Shown here piece after piece: positions 1-8,673 of a stretch of 64,000 nt of DNA; position 1 is the first letter of the stretch, and the number at the start of each line of letters is the position of its first letter. The notes beneath the pieces were generated by a model. That model was not told where the DNA came from. It was given only the letters and a program-made list of their open reading frames with translations, and ran no database searches. The position numbers and the translations under genes are program-made. The stretch spans positions 4,588,001 to 4,652,000 of the forward strand of contig NZ_BIFQ01000001.1 of the NCBI RefSeq assembly GCF_003967515.1. The letters run 5' to 3'. This stretch comes from Dictyobacter aurantiacus. GTDB lineage: Bacteria > Chloroflexota > Ktedonobacteria > Ktedonobacterales > Ktedonobacteraceae.

Positions 1-70
1 GAGCCGGGAAATTGCCGCTAATCCTCTGTTTGTAGGACAGAATATGGTGGAAGTTGGCAGCAGGTCATAA
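1..70 (+). CDS. C-terminal tail of an unidentified gene (partial)
   Basis: The second forward frame is open from the window edge to a TAA at 68-70 and would encode about 22 residues ending NMVEVGSRS. The region lies upstream of a response-regulator gene on the same strand and has coding-like composition, so it may be the 3' end of a gene that begins outside the window. Nothing in these few residues identifies a family. The other frames close sooner, which is weak evidence on so short a stretch. Confidence 0.35.
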   Translation, partial: SREIAANPLFVGQNMVEVGSRS

Positions 71-157
71 CTGTGTTACAATGCGTGAAGTGCGATACTC
101 TTTTTCTGGAAATCTGTAACCAGTACATTGTGCGACTCTTTGCGAGAGGCCGGCCAT

Positions 158-604
158 ATGAGCAGCGTGAATGCAATCAAAAAGGTATTGGTTATCGACG
201 ACAACCCCACCATTGTGGAGCTCATCAAATATGCGGTGAATCTCCAGGGCTCGTACCAGGTTGTTGTTGCATACGACGGAGTCCAGGGGCTTGAGCGTGT
301 CTTCACGGAGCAACCCGACTGCGTCATTATTGACGTCAAAATGCCCAGAATGGATGGGTATCAATTGGTGCGCTGTTTGCGTGGCGATTCACGCACCGCA
401 AATATTCCGTTGATTATTTTAAGTGCTATGACCCGCGAAGAGGATCATATGACCGGCCTGCTCTCGGGTGCAGACGAGTATCTCACGAAGCCTTTTAAAC
501 CAACCGCTCTAAACGCAGCCATTGAGAATGTGCTCCGCCTGACTCCTGCTGAGCGCCAGCGTCGTACCGACTCTCTGGTGCAATCACAGTCCGAGCGCGA
601 TTAG
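158..604 (+). CDS. Single-domain response regulator (CheY-like receiver)
   Basis: A 148-residue protein that is essentially one receiver domain. The acidic pair is D14-D15 (VIDDNP), the phosphoacceptor is D59 (VIIDVKMP), the switch Ser is S89 and the conserved lysine is K111 in LTKPF. All residues needed to accept phosphate from a histidine kinase are present. There is no DNA-binding output domain, only a short polar tail, so it probably signals through protein contacts. The ATG at 158 is preferred over an in-frame TTG at 128 because GAGAGG lies 8 nt upstream of it. A second, degenerate receiver follows at 796. No kinase gene is visible in the window. Confidence 0.85.
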   Translation: MSSVNAIKKVLVIDDNPTIVELIKYAVNLQGSYQVVVAYDGVQGLERVFTEQPDCVIIDVKMPRMDGYQLVRCLRGDSRTANIPLIILSAMTREEDHMTGLLSGADEYLTKPFKPTALNAAIENVLRLTPAERQRRTDSLVQSQSERD

Positions 605-795
605 TCTCCGATCAGCGTGGCATTCTGATCGATCTTACAAGTCTGCTCAGAACTGCGTTTTTATGTTTGAATTGATTGAATTGCTGCCTATCTATCGTTT
701 TCTGGTCGGTACCAGCACATCTACAAGCTCTTTTCTGTTTGTGTTATTTTATGTATTTATTAGGAAAGCGCTAGCGCGCGTGTGAGCTACAGGCA

Positions 796-1191
796 TTGCG
801 TAGGTTACATATTCTTTTTGTGGATAGTGATCCACACATACACGATAAAATCAGGCAAGCGCTGGGTGGCGAATTTACTGTACAGTGTGTCGGGTCTATC
901 GTTGAGGCGAAGCAGCGCCTCTCCGTATCACCGCCCGACATTGTGATCTCAGAGGTAGTGGTTGGGGATGAGAGTGGCCTGGATCTCTGTCGCTACGTGC
1001 GCGCTAATCCTTTACTTCGGCACCTGCCGATCATGTTATTGACCTCTATGGCTACCCTGCAAGATAAAGTGGAGGGTTTTCAGGCGGGCACAGATGACTA
1101 TGTCGTGAAGCCGTTTGACACCTATCACCTGGTAGCCCGCATCAAATTGCTGGCAAGAATAAAGCGTCTAGAGCGGCGTACCACCGTCTAG
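796..1191 (+). CDS. Degenerate (pseudo-)receiver domain protein
   Basis: A 131-residue single receiver domain. The fold markers are present: D10 at the end of strand 1 (LFVDSDP), the switch Thr T83 (MLLTS) and K105 in VVKPF. At the phosphorylation site, however, the family's Asp is Glu: E53 in VISEVVV, with the usual Gly eight residues later. The second acid of the metal pocket is Ser (S11). The protein therefore probably cannot be phosphorylated normally and may be locked in one state, since Glu often mimics phospho-Asp. Start is a TTG at 796; the next residues MRRLHILFVD fit a receiver N-terminus. A terminator hairpin overlaps the stop codon. Confidence 0.8.
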   Translation: MRRLHILFVDSDPHIHDKIRQALGGEFTVQCVGSIVEAKQRLSVSPPDIVISEVVVGDESGLDLCRYVRANPLLRHLPIMLLTSMATLQDKVEGFQAGTDDYVVKPFDTYHLVARIKLLARIKRLERRTTV

Positions 1192-1205
1192 ACGCTTCTT
1201 TTTTC
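1162..1205 (+). terminator. Intrinsic terminator overlapping the receiver gene stop
   Basis: Perfect 11-bp inverted repeat (1162-1172 with 1187-1197) built on AAGCGTCTAGA, followed by CTTCTTTTTTC. The right arm contains the TAG stop at 1189-1191, so the hairpin uses the last codons of the gene. Confidence 0.75.
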
Positions 1206-1212
1206 TATAGGG

Positions 1213-1428
1213 TCATTTAAAAGTCTTTTTTTGCCGCCCTTCGGGTGGCAGGGGGGAGAGAGGAGTTGGGGGCTGCGCCCCCAACCCCCCGGTCAAGGGG
1301 CTGGTCGCCCCTTGCATCTCCACTGTCCTCTTTGCCGCCCTTCGGGCGGCGGGGGAGGAGAGATGAGTTGGGGGCACAGCCCCAACCCCCCGGTCAAGGG
1401 GCTGGTCGCCCCTTGCATCCCCACTGAA
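1213..1428. repeat. GC-rich interspersed repeat, two tandem copies
   Basis: Two copies of a roughly 100-bp GC-rich unit. Each begins with a hairpin of the type GCCGCCCTTCGGGCGGC, then runs through GAGTTGGGGGC, CCCCCAACCCCCCGG and GGTCGCCCCTTGCAT, and ends in CCACTG. Related units occur at about 15415-15600, 42565-42672, 47998-48050 (split by an IS element), 51933-52024 and 63780-63910. The short open frames across it are low-complexity and not credible genes. With the palindromes that follow it fills the 531-bp gap before the ABC operon. Confidence 0.75.
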
Positions 1429-1437
1429 CACTATGTG

Positions 1438-1507
1438 TAATATATTGGTACAGTGAGGGCATTGGGGCGCATCCGCGCCCCAATGCCCTCACTGTACCAA
1501 TATATTA
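1438..1507. repeat. Perfect long palindrome, 33-bp arms
   Basis: Left arm 1438-1470 and right arm 1475-1507 are exact reverse complements around the loop ATCC. The inner arm ends GGGGCGC/GCGCCCC. The outer end TAATATATTGG is shared with the palindrome at 1573. Confidence 0.95.
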
Positions 1508-1572
1508 GAACATGGGTGGCTGCGTGAGCACCACAGGCAAGAAAGCTCACGCATGTCACAGGCTAAAACACA

Positions 1573-1648
1573 TTTAATATATTGGAGCAGTGCGGGTATT
1601 GGGGACGCATTCGCGTCCCTAATACCCGCACTGCTCCAATATATTAAA
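1573..1648. repeat. Near-perfect long palindrome, 36-bp arms
   Basis: Arms 1573-1608 and 1613-1648 are complementary except for one G:T-type mismatch, around the loop ATTC. It shares its outer sequence with the 1438 palindrome but differs inside (GGGGACGC). The space between them carries GTGAGCACCACAGGC, a flank motif that also follows other palindromes in the window. Confidence 0.9.
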
Positions 1649-1712
1649 CACGGGCGTCCGCGCAAGCGGACGCCCGTGCGGGGGCGCTCACACCCCCAGT
1701 AAAAAGTTTGTC
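1649..1712. repeat. GC hairpin and MITE-like terminal motif
   Basis: A perfect 13-bp hairpin (1649-1661 with 1666-1678, loop GCAA) is followed by GGGGGCGCTCACACCCCC and then AGTTTGTCTGACAAAC. The last motif resembles the element end at about 18085 (GTGTGTCTGACAC). It lies just beyond the stop of the last ABC gene and may act as its transcription stop. Confidence 0.6.
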
Positions 1713-1722
1713 TGACAAACCC

Positions 1723-2727
1723 CTACCCTGGGAAGTGGCAGGCAGCGTAGTGGTTGGACTGCTTCTCCTCCAGCGGCGGGATGACCTCGCGGCAGATCGC
1801 CTGCGCCTTCCAGCAGCGTGGATGGAAGTTACAGCCACTGGGCGGGTTGACCGGGCTGGGCACATCACCCTCCAGGATGATACGCTTGCGGCGCAACTCT
1901 ACCTCAGGATCAGGCACCGGGATGGCTGACAGCAGAGCCTGGGTGTATGGATGCAGAGGGGTCTCGTACAGATTTTCGCTCTTCGCCAGCTCAACCACGC
2001 GGCCCAGGTACATCACGGCGACGCGATCGCTGATGTGCTTCACCACCGACAGGTTGTGGGCCACAAACAGGTAGGTCAGACCGAACTTCCCTTGCAGATC
2101 CTGCAGCAGGTTCAGCACCTGAGCTTGAATCGAGACGTCCAGGGCTGAGACTGGTTCGTCGGCTACCACGAAGGAGGGATGTAGCGCCAGGGCGCGCGCG
2201 ATACCGATACGCTGGCGTTGGCCACCGCTGAACTCGTGGGCGAAGCGGTTGACGTAGTATGGATTCAAACCCACCGTCTCCATCAGGTGGCCCACTTCTT
2301 CCTGAATCGCCTTCGCGTTGCCGCGGTTAAAGTTCTGCAGTGGCTCTGAAATAATCTGGCCGATCGTGTAGCGGGGGTCCAGAGAGCTATAAGGATCCTG
2401 GAACACCATCTGCATGTCCGCGCGCTTGCGACGAATCTCGTTGGACGAAAGTTTGGTCAACTCCACCCCATCCAGCTTGACCGTGCCAGCGGTCGGCTTG
2501 ATCAACTGCAGGATGGCGCGGCCGGTGGTTGATTTACCACAGCCGCTTTCTCCTACCAGACCCAGAGTTTCGCCACGACGGATGAAGAGGTCAACGCCAT
2601 CAACCGCTTTTACCTGTGCCACCGTGCGTCCGAGCAGGCCACCTTTGACCGGAAAATGGACCTTGAGTCCTTTAACATCAACCAGCGTGGTTCCTGTCGC
2701 CTGGGGCGTCTGAACTTCTTGTGCCAT
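1723..2727 (-). CDS. oppF: Oligopeptide ABC importer ATPase (OppF/DppF type)
   Basis: A 334-residue cytoplasmic ATPase that powers peptide uptake with the neighbouring OppD-type ATPase. Walker A is GESGCGKST (59-67), the signature is FSGGQRQR (166-173), and Walker B with its catalytic Glu is VVADE (187-191), followed by the D-loop SALD. After the nucleotide-binding domain comes the oligopeptide-family C-terminal extension, with four Cys (CNFHPRCWKAQAIC and a later AACH). In DppD-type subunits a similar Cys set has been reported to hold an iron-sulphur cluster. It is the last gene of the minus-strand cluster, 15 bp after oppD. AGAGGT precedes the ATG at 2727. Substrate (di- versus oligopeptide) cannot be told from sequence. 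Confidence 0.93.
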   Translation of the reverse strand: MAQEVQTPQATGTTLVDVKGLKVHFPVKGGLLGRTVAQVKAVDGVDLFIRRGETLGLVGESGCGKSTTGRAILQLIKPTAGTVKLDGVELTKLSSNEIRRKRADMQMVFQDPYSSLDPRYTIGQIISEPLQNFNRGNAKAIQEEVGHLMETVGLNPYYVNRFAHEFSGGQRQRIGIARALALHPSFVVADEPVSALDVSIQAQVLNLLQDLQGKFGLTYLFVAHNLSVVKHISDRVAVMYLGRVVELAKSENLYETPLHPYTQALLSAIPVPDPEVELRRKRIILEGDVPSPVNPPSGCNFHPRCWKAQAICREVIPPLEEKQSNHYAACHFPG

Positions 2728-2742
2728 AGTGTACCTCTTATG

Positions 2743-3720
2743 TTAGTTTGGATAGAAGCAAGCTGCGGTTTGTTCGCCACGACCAACGAGCTGGAGCTCT
2801 GGTCGTTCCTGACGACAGCGAGCCTGTACTTTGGGACAACGGGCGGCGTATGGGCACCCCTGGGGAACGTTGATCATGTCGGGTGGCTGACCAGCGATCG
2901 GGGTGAGCCGTGCGCCACGTACGTCGTCGACGCGTGGAATCGATTGCAGAAGGCCTACAGTATAGGGATGGGCGGGCGTCTCAAAGATCTGTTTGACCGG
3001 GGCCGATTCTACGACATGGCCAGCATACATAACATTTACATACTGACATGTACCGGCGACTACGCCCAGGTCGTGGGTGATCATCATGACGGCGGTGCCG
3101 AACTCTTGCGAGAGACCCTTCATCAGCTCAAGCACCTGAGCCTGAATGGTCACATCGAGCGCGGTCGTCGGCTCGTCCGCGATCAACAGTTGCGGATTAC
3201 AGGCCAGGGCGATCGCGATCATCACGCGTTGGCGCATGCCGCCACTAAATTCGTGGGGATAGTTTTTTGCACGTCTCTTGGCATCCGGGATGCGCACCAG
3301 GTCAAGCATCTCGACTGCGCGGCGCCATGCCTGGTCGTTGCTGACATCTTTGCGGTGTCGCTTTACCGTCTCGGCGATCTGATAGCCGACGGTAAAGACC
3401 GGGTTTAGCGAGGTCATGGGATCCTGGAAGATCATCGAGATTTTGCTGCCGCGCAGTTCGGTCAGCTCATCGCGGCTCTTATCCAGGATATTCTCCCCGT
3501 TGAAGAGAATCTCGCCGCCGGCGATTTTCCCAGGAGGGGACGCGATCAGGCGCATCACCGAAAGGGCTGTAACGCTCTTTCCGCTACCGCTTTCGCCTAC
3601 TACTCCCAGGGTCTGGCCAGGTTTCATAATAAATGAAACATCATCAACGGCTTTGACCACGCCACCTCTTGTATAGAAGTAGGTTTTTAAATTATTGACT
3701 TCCAGCAAGTTTGCTGCCAT
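2743..3720 (-). CDS. oppD: Oligopeptide ABC importer ATPase (OppD/DppD type)
   Basis: A 325-residue ATPase, partner of the OppF-type protein. It has Walker A GESGSGKSV (42-50), the Q-loop in IFQDPMTSLNP, signature FSGGMRQR and Walker B LLIADEP with TTALDVT. The C-terminal peptide-transporter extension carries four Cys (GCPYAARCPK, ARC, AACF). GGAGA lies upstream of the ATG at 3720. It is 23 bp downstream of the OppC-type permease, consistent with one transcript. The N-terminus LLEVNNLKTYFYT is typical of DppD, so the full domain is present. Confidence 0.93.
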   Translation of the reverse strand: MAANLLEVNNLKTYFYTRGGVVKAVDDVSFIMKPGQTLGVVGESGSGKSVTALSVMRLIASPPGKIAGGEILFNGENILDKSRDELTELRGSKISMIFQDPMTSLNPVFTVGYQIAETVKRHRKDVSNDQAWRRAVEMLDLVRIPDAKRRAKNYPHEFSGGMRQRVMIAIALACNPQLLIADEPTTALDVTIQAQVLELMKGLSQEFGTAVMMITHDLGVVAGTCQYVNVMYAGHVVESAPVKQIFETPAHPYTVGLLQSIPRVDDVRGARLTPIAGQPPDMINVPQGCPYAARCPKVQARCRQERPELQLVGRGEQTAACFYPN

Positions 3721-3743
3721 ATGTCTCTATCTCCACTTACTCT

Positions 3744-4880
3744 TTAGTCTTTTGCATGAGGATCGAAAGCGTCGCGCAATCCATCACCTATAAATGAGAA
3801 TGATAGCACGATGATGACAAGTGTCAAGGATGGGACTAAAAGCTCCCATGGGTAGGCCGACAGGGACTGCGATGCCTGGAAAATCATCAGACCGATGCTG
3901 GATCCCGGAGGTTGTACACCAAGGCCGAGATAGCTGATGCCGGCTTCACCGATGATGGTGCCCGAGATGTTGAGGGTCGAGGCAACCATCACGATACTGA
4001 ACAGGTTAGGCACAATGTGGCGCCACAGGATGGTGATGTCTTTGGTTCCCGCGGTTTTAGCGGCCTCGATAAATTGTTGTTCGCGCAGCTGCAACGTCTG
4101 GCCACGTACATAACGGGCCATCAGCGGCCAGGCTGTAAATGCCAGCGCCATTGAGACCAGCAGCAGACGCGCGTTTCCGTTAGGCCCGACTACCGGGATC
4201 TTCGAGAGGTTGTCGTCGGCCCAGCCACCCAGAATACCGGCGACCAGGATGACGAAGAGCAGTCCCGGGAAGGCGAACAGCAGGTCCGCCAGGCGGGCCA
4301 GCAACTGGTCGATCCAGCCACCGTAGTACCCGGCCAGCACGCCAATAGTAATACCCAGTGTGATGTCGATGACCTCAACCGCCACCGCTAGCACAATCGA
4401 GATCAACATACCCTGCATCAGGCGCGCGAACAGGTCGCGTCCGATGCCGTCGGTCCCCAGCCAGTACTGCGCCGAAGGCAACTCATGCGTGCGGTCCAGT
4501 TCCTGGTGATCATAGGTATGATAGACATCCGGACCGATGGTTTTGGCGCTGAAGGGACCTTTGTATGGCCCACCAATATGCTGATAGATCGGAGGCCCGA
4601 TGATGGCCAGCACGACCATAAAGATGATGATGCCCAGGCTGATCATGGCGCGTTTATCGCGGCGGAAGCGTCTGAGCGACTCCTGGAAGGGGGTCCGTGA
4701 TTTCTGCGCCTTATTAGCTGGCGTTGTCTCGGCAACGATTGCCTCTTCAGGAATGACGCCAACCTGGTCTTCAGGATGCCCCGGGAGCGTGTTTAATTCC
4801 CATTCGGGTTCCACTGTGCTAGAACTGGGAGCAACAAATCCGGGCGCATCTGTTTCTGGGTTGCGATCATGTGTGTCCAT
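3744..4880 (-). CDS. oppC: Oligopeptide ABC importer permease (OppC/DppC type)
   Basis: A 378-residue inner-membrane permease. An unusually long, Pro/Glu-rich cytoplasmic N-terminus of about 80 residues precedes the first membrane helix (ISLGIIIFMVVLAIIG). The usual DppC periplasmic segment with LGTDGIGRD follows, then a five-helix core. The EAA loop that contacts the ATPase is visible as EAAKTAGTKD followed by HIVPN. It ends with the typical LGDGLRDAFDP-like motif (IGDGLRDAFDPH). TAGGAG precedes the ATG, and the OppB gene ends only 8 bp upstream, so the two are almost certainly co-translated. The N-terminal extension is the only departure from the family. Confidence 0.92.
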   Translation of the reverse strand: MDTHDRNPETDAPGFVAPSSSTVEPEWELNTLPGHPEDQVGVIPEEAIVAETTPANKAQKSRTPFQESLRRFRRDKRAMISLGIIIFMVVLAIIGPPIYQHIGGPYKGPFSAKTIGPDVYHTYDHQELDRTHELPSAQYWLGTDGIGRDLFARLMQGMLISIVLAVAVEVIDITLGITIGVLAGYYGGWIDQLLARLADLLFAFPGLLFVILVAGILGGWADDNLSKIPVVGPNGNARLLLVSMALAFTAWPLMARYVRGQTLQLREQQFIEAAKTAGTKDITILWRHIVPNLFSIVMVASTLNISGTIIGEAGISYLGLGVQPPGSSIGLMIFQASQSLSAYPWELLVPSLTLVIIVLSFSFIGDGLRDAFDPHAKD

Positions 4881-4888
4881 TTTTTCTC

Positions 4889-5848
<960 letters not shown>

Positions 5849-6395
5849 CTTGAACCTTCTACTCCCTTGTCAAACAGAGGGTAACAATGGTCGTGCGCAT
5901 GAAACGAATGCAATGTAGGTAACAATAGACAGCAGCGAACACTGGACTGAGTTACGATACGATTGTTGTTGCACGCCAAATGTTTCTTGTCGTTTCCCTT
6001 CAGGAAAACGTAAGGGACGGATGCTCGTGTATATATACTACTGCTGCCCCGTAGTCTATCTACTCGAGGCACCTTTCGGTAGATATCCATTGATATATGT
6101 TGACAACAGATGATCCATACATGAGCTGATTTTTTGCTATTTTATGCGAGGGCGTTATTATTGTCAAGGTAATTGGCTATGCTATGTTCAGTTGGCCAGG
6201 CCCTGATGGTAAGTATGTATACCCTACAACAAATTCTGCGTATATTCGTTCGTTCACAAGCTGCATCGCTATTTCACCGCACTGTGTAACCACGAGATCA
6301 GGGATAATGAGCGGTCTCCCACTCATTATCCCTGACTGCTGTGGAAAGCTAGATTGCTATCGCTTCCCCAGCCCTACCACAGCAGCATTGCTTGC
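5849..6395. other. Gap between binding-protein and permease genes
   Basis: 547 bp without a convincing gene. The only structure I see is the inverted repeat at 6298-6335. Composition is mixed and no known riboswitch is recognisable. A promoter for the downstream permease operon (minus strand) could lie here, but no clear -35/-10 pair stands out. Confidence 0.5.
6298..6335 (-). terminator. Stem-loop after the first binding-protein gene
   Basis: A perfect 14-bp inverted repeat (TCAGGGATAATGAG and its complement, loop of 10 nt), 60 bp beyond the binding-protein stop. On the minus strand no T-run follows, so it may act as an mRNA stabiliser or attenuator rather than a full terminator. Such stems often separate highly expressed binding proteins from their permeases. 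Confidence 0.55.
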
Positions 6396-8117
6396 TTAGT
6401 GGTTGGCAATATAGACCTTCGCCCACGCGAATGGCGGGGTTGAGTCGCCAGCATTGAAGACACGGCCCACAACGTAGCTCTTCAGCACGCGGGAACGAGC
6501 CATCTGGAAGATTGGCAACCAGGCAACGTCGTTGACCAGGGTCTGCTCGGCCTGGTTGTAGGCCTGCATGCGCTTGGTGTTATCCTGCTCAGTATCGGCG
6601 GCGTTCAGCGCTTTCTGCACCTGAACCTGGGCGGCGGCATCAGAGACTTTGTTCTGGCCCCAGTTGGTCTGGTTGTTGGGGGAACCAGCGGCGAACTGGA
6701 GGGTCAGGAAGTCCTGAGGATCAGGATAGTCTGCGCCCCAACCGCTCTCGAACATCTGGATGGTCGTTTTACCAACGTTCTGAGGCAGAGAAGCGCTCAG
6801 GGTTTCAAAGTCGGTTGGGATAGGCTTTACGGTAACGCCCAGGACATCTTTCCACTGCTGGGCGGCGACGGCTATCTCTTTGTCGGTGTCGGCGCTACCA
6901 CTGGCATACTGGAATTTGATGGCAGGAACGGCGGCCGCGTTGGCGTATCCGTCTTCCTTCAGACCCTGTGTGAACAACTGCTTGGCCAGGGTTGGGTTGC
7001 CGGCCGTGCTGGTTGTGCCGTCAGGACCCTTGAGGTCGGGGTTGTAGCCAGGCATACCGCTAGGAACGATATGGTTGGTTGGTGTGTAGACACCTTTGTA
7101 GACGACCTTGATCATCTCGTCTTTGTTGAGCGCCAGCTCAAAAGCCTGACGGATTTTGAGGTTGTCAAATGGCTTGGTCAGGAAGTTCAGTCCATAGTAG
7201 AAGATGGCGAGAATCGGCACCTTGTGGTACTCTTTGCTGTTCTGCTGCTCATTCAGGTAGTCGGTTGGAACACTGGCCTGGTCAACCTGGCCGTTTTTGT
7301 AGGCCTGGTAGGTGGTGGCGGCATCTTTGTAGAAGGTGCTGACAACTTTGATGCTTGGCACGCCATTGACGTAGTTGCTGTTTGGCACAAACACAATGCG
7401 CTTGCCGTGGGTGTATTCCTGAACTTTGAATGGGCCAGAACCGCCGCCCTCGGTCAGGTGGTCGGTGAAGTTTTTATTGCCGTATTTGTCGATCAGCTTC
7501 TTCTCCACCACATAAGCGGTCGAGTAGGTCAGCGTGGCCAGGAAGTAACCAGCAGGCTCGGTGATCTTGATCACAATGGTATTGGGATCAGGGGTCAGCA
7601 AGCTGTCGCCAATGATGGTTTTAACTTTGCCAGCCAGCATTTTGTCCGAATCTTTGATCAGGTTCAAATAGCTAGGAGAAGCTGGCGAATTAAGATCGGG
7701 CAGCAATGCGCGGTTGATACTGTAGGCGACATCAGCCGATGTCAACGGGGTACCATCGCTGAACTTCAGGTTTGGTTTCAGTTTGAAGGTCCAGGTTAAA
7801 CCGCCGTCGGAAGATGTCCAGGACTGTGCCAGTTCAGGCACAACCTTCTGGTCATTATCCAGGGTAACCAGGCCGGTGAAGACCATGCCGATGGCCTGCA
7901 AGGATGTCTGGGTGGTTGCCATTGCAGGGTCAAAGGTTTTAATGTCCGCGATGCCGGCAAGGGGCCAGTTAAATACCTGCTTGTCTGCCGGTGCTTTGCC
8001 GCTGTTGTTGGTGGTGGTGGTTGAGCCGCCGCCGCCGCCACAAGCGCTCAGCACAGTTGCCATCAGGACCAGCATGGTAGCGATGATCCCTAAGGCCGAT
8101 TTCTTTGTCGATCGCAT
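6396..8117 (-). CDS. Peptide-binding lipoprotein, family 5 (OppA/DppA-like)
   Basis: A 573-residue extracellular solute-binding lipoprotein that delivers peptides to the OppBCDF-type importer downstream. The signal peptide ends in the lipobox LSAC (Cys26), followed by a Gly/Ser/Thr linker that tethers the protein to the outer membrane face. The family-5 core is clear: FDPA near the N-terminus, TWTFKLKPNLKFSDGTPLTSADVAYS, and later IRQAFELALNKDEM. The start at 8117 is chosen over an upstream in-frame ATG because AAGGAG lies 8 nt before it and it begins a proper signal peptide. It is paralogous to the next gene upstream (8674-10422). Confidence 0.93.
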   Translation of the reverse strand: MRSTKKSALGIIATMLVLMATVLSACGGGGGSTTTTNNSGKAPADKQVFNWPLAGIADIKTFDPAMATTQTSLQAIGMVFTGLVTLDNDQKVVPELAQSWTSSDGGLTWTFKLKPNLKFSDGTPLTSADVAYSINRALLPDLNSPASPSYLNLIKDSDKMLAGKVKTIIGDSLLTPDPNTIVIKITEPAGYFLATLTYSTAYVVEKKLIDKYGNKNFTDHLTEGGGSGPFKVQEYTHGKRIVFVPNSNYVNGVPSIKVVSTFYKDAATTYQAYKNGQVDQASVPTDYLNEQQNSKEYHKVPILAIFYYGLNFLTKPFDNLKIRQAFELALNKDEMIKVVYKGVYTPTNHIVPSGMPGYNPDLKGPDGTTSTAGNPTLAKQLFTQGLKEDGYANAAAVPAIKFQYASGSADTDKEIAVAAQQWKDVLGVTVKPIPTDFETLSASLPQNVGKTTIQMFESGWGADYPDPQDFLTLQFAAGSPNNQTNWGQNKVSDAAAQVQVQKALNAADTEQDNTKRMQAYNQAEQTLVNDVAWLPIFQMARSRVLKSYVVGRVFNAGDSTPPFAWAKVYIANH

Positions 8118-8673
8118 GAAGACTTCTCCTTCAGTCAGGAATAAAGATGATTGATTATGAAAGTCGTCGTTTCGCCTGCCCATCATGAATAGGTGCATAT
8201 AGAGATTGCAACATTGCACGTGATGATATGTGCGAGACGCCTTCTTCCATTTTCATGGAGCGCTTTTCATTCTACTTTTGAAAAGTGTTACTTCCATGAT
8301 CATGCATACATTAACCATTCACAGGGCCATTGTGAGAGCCAGTATAGAAAAGGTGGCTATCTCAATGGTGTAAATATCTGTGTTTATTGGTTCTTGTATA
8401 GTAATTACGTCAGGTCCTGGGTAAATCTCACACAAATTCGTTGATTAAAATGGAGAAAAGGAAAACTGTTTGTATCTTGTATGAGAAGTAATCAGTGCAC
8501 ATCTGCTTGGATGGGCCTGGAGCCTGCATCCGTGCCTTCGGCCCTGACGCTAAGCGCCTTCGGCGCTCACAAAATATATGGTGAAGTGTCTGGCAAAAAA
8601 CGCGCTTCAGCGCGTTTTTTGCCAGACACTTCATTAAAAAAACATGGGATTGCTCTGGCGAGCCAGGGCAATT
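8118..8673. other. Gap between the two binding-protein genes
   Basis: 556 bp without a gene. It holds the 24-bp-arm hairpin at 8582-8633 on the side of the upstream gene, and an AT-rich stretch (8260-8480) likely to contain the promoter of the 8117 gene. No family motif or RNA element was recognised. Confidence 0.5.
8582..8633. terminator. Long perfect hairpin, 24-bp arms, between binding-protein genes
   Basis: Arms 8582-8605 and 8610-8633 are exact complements around the loop TTCA. The stem contains AAAAAAC/GTTTTTT, so each transcript carries a U-run inside the stem. It sits about 40 bp after the second binding-protein stop and probably ends that transcript. Confidence 0.75.

Noticed and set aside
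65..364. An antisense 99-residue frame over the first response regulator
   Set aside because: The sense strand has a complete receiver domain with catalytic residues; the antisense product is not recognisable.
5849..6395. A riboswitch or small gene in the binding-protein/permease gap
   Set aside because: Apart from one simple stem-loop no conserved RNA motif or credible reading frame is visible.
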